Source: Clostridia bacterium (GTDB taxonomy: Bacteria; Bacillota_A; Clostridia; Peptostreptococcales; JAAYPU01). From it: 29,887 nt of DNA. The notes beneath the pieces were generated by a model. That model was not told the DNA's origin, made no database searches, and saw only the letters and a program-made list of their open reading frames with translations. Location of the stretch: NCBI GenBank assembly GCA_022360735.1, contig JAKSCF010000551.1, positions 1-29,887 of the forward strand, given 5' to 3'. How positions within the stretch are numbered: the first letter of the stretch is position 1; every line of letters begins with the position of its first letter. A program made the position numbers and the translations under genes. Positions 25,901 through 29,887 of this stretch are shown here, in pieces.

Positions 25901-26875
25901 ATGGGACATGCTCTTAAAGCTAAATTGATTAAACTTTATTCTGAATATTTTTCTTTAATATTTGTTCCCGATAACGGAAAACCTTTCTTTGAAATTAAAT
26001 TTAAAAAACTTTATGTATATATTTTCATATTTGTTTTAATTTCAACTTCTATCTATTCGGTTATTATGACAGATACAACCACTTCTTTATATTCTTTATT
26101 AACAACTAAAATAGTCCGTGCTAACTCACTGGTGCATGCTACAGAAAATCAAAAAATTCGTATTGACAATTTAGAGCAAGAATTTGAAAAAATAGATGAA
26201 AGAATTGTCTATCTATCCCAACTGGATCATAACATTCGTTCTATGGTAGGATTGACGGACGCTAAAGATACCATAGCAGGGTTGACAAGCTCAACAGATA
26301 GGATGGTAGAAATTAGCCGTTCTGCAGACAGAAGTTTTCAGTTTCAAATGAAAAATAATCAAAAAAGTTTAAATCCAACTCTTGGACAAGTCCAAGAAGC
26401 TCAAACAATAAATTCACAATTGGATAGTAAAATAGATGAAATGAATTTATTAATTGAAGAGGTTGAAGAGCGATTAAAATATTTATCATGTTATCCTGAT
26501 AAGTGGCCTACATATGGTAGAATATCTTCAAGATTTGGTTATCGAATTCATCCAATATCCAGAAAAAGAGATTTCCATACCGGTATTGATATTGCAAACT
26601 CTTCTGGAACACTTATATATGCTGCCGGCAATGGAAAAGTGATTTATTCAGGTTATAAAAATGGTTATGGCCGGACTATAATGATTGACCATGGCTATGG
26701 ATATGTTACTGTATATGCACATAATCGTACACTTTTGGCTGAAAAAGGTGATACCGTTAAAAAAGGTGAAAAAATCGCTAAAATGGGAAGAACAGGAACC
26801 AGTACAGGGAATCATCTTCATTTTGAAGTAAGAAAATACGGAACTCAAATCAATCCAATGAAAACCCTCAAGTAA
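25901..26875 (+). CDS. Membrane-anchored M23 (LytM-type) peptidoglycan peptidase
   Basis: 324-aa murein hydrolase or hydrolase-like protein. A basic cytoplasmic N-terminus is followed by one membrane segment (about 34-53, LYVYIFIFVLISTSIYSVIM) and a coiled-coil region (about 85-200). The C-terminal M23 domain contains GYRIHPISRKRDFHTGIDI and HLHFEVRKYG. The zinc ligands His and Asp in HTGID and the HxH of HLHFE are all present, so it is probably catalytically active against peptide cross-bridges. GGAGG lies 6-7 bases before the ATG. It is divergent from the flavoprotein pair and convergent with the carboxypeptidase gene; the stop codon is inside the terminator stem. Confidence 0.92.
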   Translation: MGHALKAKLIKLYSEYFSLIFVPDNGKPFFEIKFKKLYVYIFIFVLISTSIYSVIMTDTTTSLYSLLTTKIVRANSLVHATENQKIRIDNLEQEFEKIDERIVYLSQLDHNIRSMVGLTDAKDTIAGLTSSTDRMVEISRSADRSFQFQMKNNQKSLNPTLGQVQEAQTINSQLDSKIDEMNLLIEEVEERLKYLSCYPDKWPTYGRISSRFGYRIHPISRKRDFHTGIDIANSSGTLIYAAGNGKVIYSGYKNGYGRTIMIDHGYGYVTVYAHNRTLLAEKGDTVKKGEKIAKMGRTGTSTGNHLHFEVRKYGTQINPMKTLK

Positions 26876-26894
26876 CATACTTGAAGGTTTTTTT
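26862..26894. terminator. Bidirectional terminator between the M23 peptidase and the carboxypeptidase genes
   Basis: AAACCCTCAAGTA (26862-26874) pairs with TACTTGAAGGTTT (26878-26890), one mismatch, followed by TTTTTTT on the plus strand. On the minus strand a shorter TTTT run follows, so it can serve the convergent carboxypeptidase too. The M23 stop codon (26873-26875) overlaps the stem and loop. Confidence 0.8.
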
Positions 26895-26952
26895 ATATTA
26901 AAATGTATTGGATTTTTTTATGTTTAAAGAGTCTTACACATAGATTAAGATT

Positions 26953-28086
26953 TCAATCTTTCTTTATGATCTTATCTACTGTTAAACACTTTAGCTGCTG
27001 AAATATATTCAGTTTCTTATAATCTATATCCTCTCGGGTAATCATATTGACGGAATCTAACAATTGGTCATCCAGATAAATCTTTGCGGTTCCTATTTTA
27101 TTCTTCCTTGTTACGGGTGCTGTTAAATAATCTTGAACAGAATATAAAATAGATATCTGCTTCTTTTCTTCATCGGTAAGAGGTAAAATAGATTTTTGTT
27201 GTGCAATAATTTTTGTATATTCTTTAGTTCCATTTCTTACCGGAACCGTTTTAAATATTTGATTTTCATCAATAATCTTAGTGGGTTTATATTTATTAAA
27301 TACATAGTCCATTAAACGATACGAGTCATTAAACCAATTAGGCGCATTTAAAACAACACAAATTAATTCCAACTCTCCCTTTTTAGAAGAAGCGACTAAG
27401 CATCTTCCGGACCTTTTAGTATACCCTATTTTTATCCCGGTTCCATATTCGTATTGTGAGATAACCTTATTTTTATTATAAAAATATTTATAGCGGTCTC
27501 CCTCTCTTTGGGCAATCCATAATTTTGTACCTACAACGTTTTTAAAAGTATTGTGCTGCATTGCTTCTTTGGAAATCATAGCTAAATCATAAGCTGTTGT
27601 AAAATGATTTTGATTGTTAAGTCCATGGGGATTCATAAAATTTGTATCATTTAAACCCAATTCTGTAACTTTGTTATTCATCATTTGAGAAAACTGTTCA
27701 ACATTTCCTCCTACATGTTGAGCAATAGCGCATGCTGCATCATTTCCTGAACATAGCATTAGGCCATACAATAAATCCTTCAGTTTTATAACTTCTCCCT
27801 CTTTTAAGTAAATAGAAGAACCTTCAATGTTAGTAGATTCTGGCTTAATTTTTACTAAATCATTCAGATTATTATTTTGAATGGCTAACAAAGCTGTCAT
27901 TATCTTAGTAGTGCTTGCCATAGGCATCTTATTATTAGCATTATGTTCATATAAAACTCTTCCTGTTCTTGCATCAATAACAATAGCACTTTGAGCCGAT
28001 ATAGATGGACTTTGATCTGCAAAACTTATAAGCATAAAAATGTTCAAAATCATGATAATTACAAGAATTCTGCTGATTAATTTCAT
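26953..28086 (-). CDS. D-alanyl-D-alanine carboxypeptidase, S11 (DacB/DacF type)
   Basis: Penicillin-binding enzyme that removes the terminal D-Ala from peptidoglycan stem peptides and so limits cross-linking. 377 aa with a signal peptide (hydrophobic 5-22). The SxxK motif is S58-T-T-K61 (catalytic Ser58) and the SxN motif S113-G-N115. The third motif, normally KTG or KSG, reads K219-I-G221 (GIKIGYTKRSGRC), an Ile for Thr change that may weaken activity. AAGGAG lies 12 bases before the ATG (a longish gap), with an in-frame TAA directly before the ATG, so no longer start is possible. It ends in TGA. In spore formers a DacB-type enzyme acts on the cortex; the place beside scpAB and a second carboxypeptidase fits the clostridial dacF-scpA-scpB-dacB pattern. 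Confidence 0.9.
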   Translation of the reverse strand: MKLISRILVIIMILNIFMLISFADQSPSISAQSAIVIDARTGRVLYEHNANNKMPMASTTKIMTALLAIQNNNLNDLVKIKPESTNIEGSSIYLKEGEVIKLKDLLYGLMLCSGNDAACAIAQHVGGNVEQFSQMMNNKVTELGLNDTNFMNPHGLNNQNHFTTAYDLAMISKEAMQHNTFKNVVGTKLWIAQREGDRYKYFYNKNKVISQYEYGTGIKIGYTKRSGRCLVASSKKGELELICVVLNAPNWFNDSYRLMDYVFNKYKPTKIIDENQIFKTVPVRNGTKEYTKIIAQQKSILPLTDEEKKQISILYSVQDYLTAPVTRKNKIGTAKIYLDDQLLDSVNMITREDIDYKKLNIFQQLKCLTVDKIIKKD

Positions 28087-28212
28087 TTAAAGTAATCACT
28101 CCTTAATTTGTGAGCTATTTATTATTATTTTTGCCTCGGTTTTTTCAGATATGTCTACTAACTTTTTCATATATTAGCAATTTAAAAAATGTTCATTCAT
28201 ATGAATAATTTT

Positions 28213-28246
28213 AATAAAAAAAGAAAGAAGCGATTTTACGCTTCTT
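28213..28246 (-). terminator. Rho-independent terminator of scpAB
   Basis: An 8-bp stem AAGAAGCG / CGCTTCTT (28225-28232, 28239-28246) with a 6-base loop, followed on the minus strand by TTTCTTTTTTT. The scpB stop codon (28236-28238) falls in the loop, so the terminator overlaps the coding end. Confidence 0.85.
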
Positions 28247-28811
28247 CCAATTGCAGCATCATTTGTTGTGCTTCTTCTTCCTTCATAATAACATCTTCAA
28301 TTTCGTCAATTATTGGTAAATCATTTAGATTTTTAAAACCAAATTTGTTAAGGAAAAAATCAGTAGTTCCATATAATATTGGTTTACCAATCTTATCATC
28401 TCGGCCTTTTTCTTCAATAAACCCTCTCAATATAAGTCCTTCGAGAGCTCGAACACTTTTAACACCTCTGATGACATCGATTTCTGCTTTAGTGATGGGT
28501 TGTTTATATGCAATAATTGCTAAAACCTCTAAAGCAGCTTGAGAAAGCTTTCTTTCTTTTACCGGCGTGCATAGTTTTTCCAAGTAAGAATAATTTTCAA
28601 TATTAGTACAAAACTGAAATTTTTTATTGGTCTCTTGAATTAAAACACCTCTATTTTGAGTCCCATATTCATGTTTTAATTCTAAAAAACAATCATAAAC
28701 AAGTTTCTTATCCATCTCAAGAATCTCAGCTGCCATTTTATAATCCAAAGGTTCTCCCCAAACAAACATCATTGATTCTAATATGGATTTTATTGTCTTA
28801 TTATCCTCCAT
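28236..28811 (-). CDS. scpB: Segregation and condensation protein B
   Basis: 191-aa winged-helix protein that, with ScpA, forms the kleisin part of the SMC condensin that organises and separates the chromosome. Two wHTH units are recognisable, with the family signatures LEVLAIIAYKQPITKAEIDVIRGV and GRDDKIGKPILYGTTDFFLNKFGF. The ATG overlaps the scpA stop by one base (TAATG), so synthesis is coupled and 1:1-2 stoichiometry is easy to keep. A terminator overlaps its end. Confidence 0.95.
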   Translation of the reverse strand: MEDNKTIKSILESMMFVWGEPLDYKMAAEILEMDKKLVYDCFLELKHEYGTQNRGVLIQETNKKFQFCTNIENYSYLEKLCTPVKERKLSQAALEVLAIIAYKQPITKAEIDVIRGVKSVRALEGLILRGFIEEKGRDDKIGKPILYGTTDFFLNKFGFKNLNDLPIIDEIEDVIMKEEEAQQMMLQLEEA

Positions 28812-29557
28812 TATGCGGCTCCTTTATTCTTTGTCAAAATAATCGTACCAAAATTGACACTTTGTTGAACTTTAATATATTTTTGCCTGATTAATTCCAA
28901 CATGGCAGAAAAGGTGACAATGACCTCATATTTATCATAAAAATCTTGAATCAAATTTGAAAAATCCAGCTTAGAAGCATTTTCAAAAGACTCTTTAATT
29001 TGTGTTATCTTATCTTCAAGGCTAATTCTTTCTCCTTGGATTTTTTCAGTATATTTTTTTTGTATGTCGTATATTTTTTTTCTCTTTTTAAGAAATGTAT
29101 TAAATGCATTAACAAATTGATCTATATCAACATCTATATATTCTATGTATTCTTCTTGAGAATATAAACTGAAATCCTCTTGAACTTTACGAAAAATTTT
29201 ACTGCTTTTTTCTTCATTTTCTTGTAACATATTTGCAACGTTCTTAAATTTTTTGTATTCTAGAATTTTTTGAATCAATTCAGACCGAGGATCTTCTTGT
29301 TCCTCTTCTGCCATATTTAACTTTTTATTGGCCGGTAACAGCATTTTAGATTTAATCTCAATGAGCGTGGCAGCTAAGACAAGAAATTCACTTACAACCT
29401 CTAAATTTAAATTTTGCATCATTTCAATATAATCGATATATTGTTTTGTTATTTTTGATATGGGAATATCATAAATATCCATTTGAGATTTTTCAATTAA
29501 ATATACTAATAAATCAAACGGACCCTCAAAAACCTCTAACTTAATATTATAAGCCAT
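28811..29557 (-). CDS. scpA: Segregation and condensation protein A (kleisin)
   Basis: 248-aa kleisin that bridges the SMC heads and binds ScpB. It begins with the family hallmark FEGPFDLLVYLIEKSQMDIYDIPISKIT, then LVLAATLIEIKSKMLLP. The middle is acidic and variable, and the C-terminus is a winged helix (VIVTFSAMLELIRQKYIKVQQ). GGAG lies 8 bases before the ATG. The promoter is probably the extended -10 TGGTATAAT on the minus strand (hexamer at 29603-29608). Confidence 0.95.
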   Translation of the reverse strand: MAYNIKLEVFEGPFDLLVYLIEKSQMDIYDIPISKITKQYIDYIEMMQNLNLEVVSEFLVLAATLIEIKSKMLLPANKKLNMAEEEQEDPRSELIQKILEYKKFKNVANMLQENEEKSSKIFRKVQEDFSLYSQEEYIEYIDVDIDQFVNAFNTFLKKRKKIYDIQKKYTEKIQGERISLEDKITQIKESFENASKLDFSNLIQDFYDKYEVIVTFSAMLELIRQKYIKVQQSVNFGTIILTKNKGAA

Positions 29558-29602
29558 CTATCTAACTCCTACCCTTTTAACTGGTATCCTGTACCTTTGG
29601 CT

Positions 29603-29608
29603 ATTATA
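29603..29608 (-). promoter_or_regulatory. Candidate extended -10 promoter of scpA
   Basis: On the minus strand TGGTATAAT, a perfect hexamer with the TGn extension, lies about 45 bases before the scpA ATG and just downstream of the preceding gene's terminator. The -35 is not conserved. Confidence 0.45.
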
Positions 29609-29643
29609 CCATATTAATTATGCATTAATTATATTTATTGCAT

Positions 29644-29677
29644 AAAAAAAGAATTTTGTATAACCCATACAAAATTC
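29644..29677 (-). terminator. Rho-independent terminator of the partial carboxypeptidase gene
   Basis: An 11-bp perfect stem GAATTTTGTAT / ATACAAAATTC (29651-29661, 29667-29677) around AACCC, followed on the minus strand by seven T. It separates this gene from scpAB. Confidence 0.88.
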
Positions 29678-29687
29678 CAAATAATTT

Positions 29688-29887
29688 TTAAACTATATTT
29701 TTAAATATTTTAAAGTATAGAGAAAATATTCCTGCTTTTTCAATATCCTTTTCGCATACTAATGGGTATGTTTTATGCACTTGATCATCTTTATAGACAA
29801 CCAACTCCCCTATAATATCACCTTTTTTAACAGGTGCTTGAACATTTTCAGCTAAATTTATCTCTTTTCTGATGGATTGTTTTTCAT
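29688..29887 (-). CDS. dacF: C-terminal part of a D-Ala-D-Ala carboxypeptidase (DacF/PBP5-like), truncated by window edge
   Basis: The last 65 codons of a minus-strand gene whose start lies beyond the window. The readable end (NLAENVQAPVKKGDIIGELV, then VYKDDQVHKTYPLV) matches the C-terminal beta domain of PBP5/DacF enzymes, which holds the catalytic domain off the membrane. It ends in a short amphipathic/hydrophobic tail (KAGIFSLYFKIFKNIV) like the membrane anchor of these proteins. The catalytic domain is not visible, so the call rests on this domain and on the dacF-scpA-scpB gene order of Clostridia. Confidence 0.75.
   Translation of the reverse strand, partial: EKQSIRKEINLAENVQAPVKKGDIIGELVVYKDDQVHKTYPLVCEKDIEKAGIFSLYFKIFKNIV

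Overview
The window is AT-rich, densely packed DNA from a low-GC, endospore-forming Gram-positive bacterium, most likely an anaerobic member of the Clostridia. The evidence is the gene content and order (secA-prfB; purR-spoVG-glmU-prs-pth-mfd-prsA-like; dacF/scpA/scpB/dacB-like), strong Shine-Dalgarno sequences, Rho-independent terminators with T-tracts, and a sigma-H-type promoter in front of spoVG. I cannot name the genus from sequence alone. No rRNA, tRNA, CRISPR array, insertion sequence or prophage is visible.

Layout. (1) 1-2210, minus strand: a sigma-54-dependent activator of the AcoR type with its terminator, promoter and a 21-bp palindromic operator. (2) 2235-3975: a class III-like aspartate kinase behind a long leader hairpin, then a 28-codon small ORF and a terminator. 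(3) 4049-8041: secA and prfB. secA carries an in-frame TGA inside helicase motif VI; prfB uses the usual +1 frameshift at a TGA, with an unusually weak stimulatory site. (4) 8145-12256: tex, a PpaX/Gph-like HAD phosphatase and a metal-dependent amidohydrolase, probably one operon. (5) 12397-13776, minus: murC, divergent from the next block. (6) 14006-23025, plus: purR, spoVG, glmU, prs, pth, mfd and a PrsA-like lipoprotein foldase. This is the classical Firmicute block linking purine/PRPP supply, UDP-GlcNAc synthesis, translation quality control and transcription-coupled repair. (7) 23026-23430: a 405-bp interval without a convincing gene. It holds a compact, pseudoknot-capable structured RNA (possibly of the raiA-motif class) and a separate 16-bp perfect hairpin. 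(8) 23431-25672, minus: a two-gene redox unit, a Cys-rich PyrK-like electron-transfer flavoprotein and an FAD oxidoreductase. (9) 25901-29887: a membrane-anchored M23 peptidase, a DacB/DacF-type carboxypeptidase, scpB, scpA and the 3' end of a second D-Ala-D-Ala carboxypeptidase.

Most genes are housekeeping. The points most worth a second look are the in-frame TGA in essential secA next to the gene for the UGA release factor, the structured RNA at 23125-23300, the poorly characterised Cys-rich flavoprotein pair beside it, the leader hairpins of lysC and glmU, and several palindromic intergenic elements that look like dispersed repeats.
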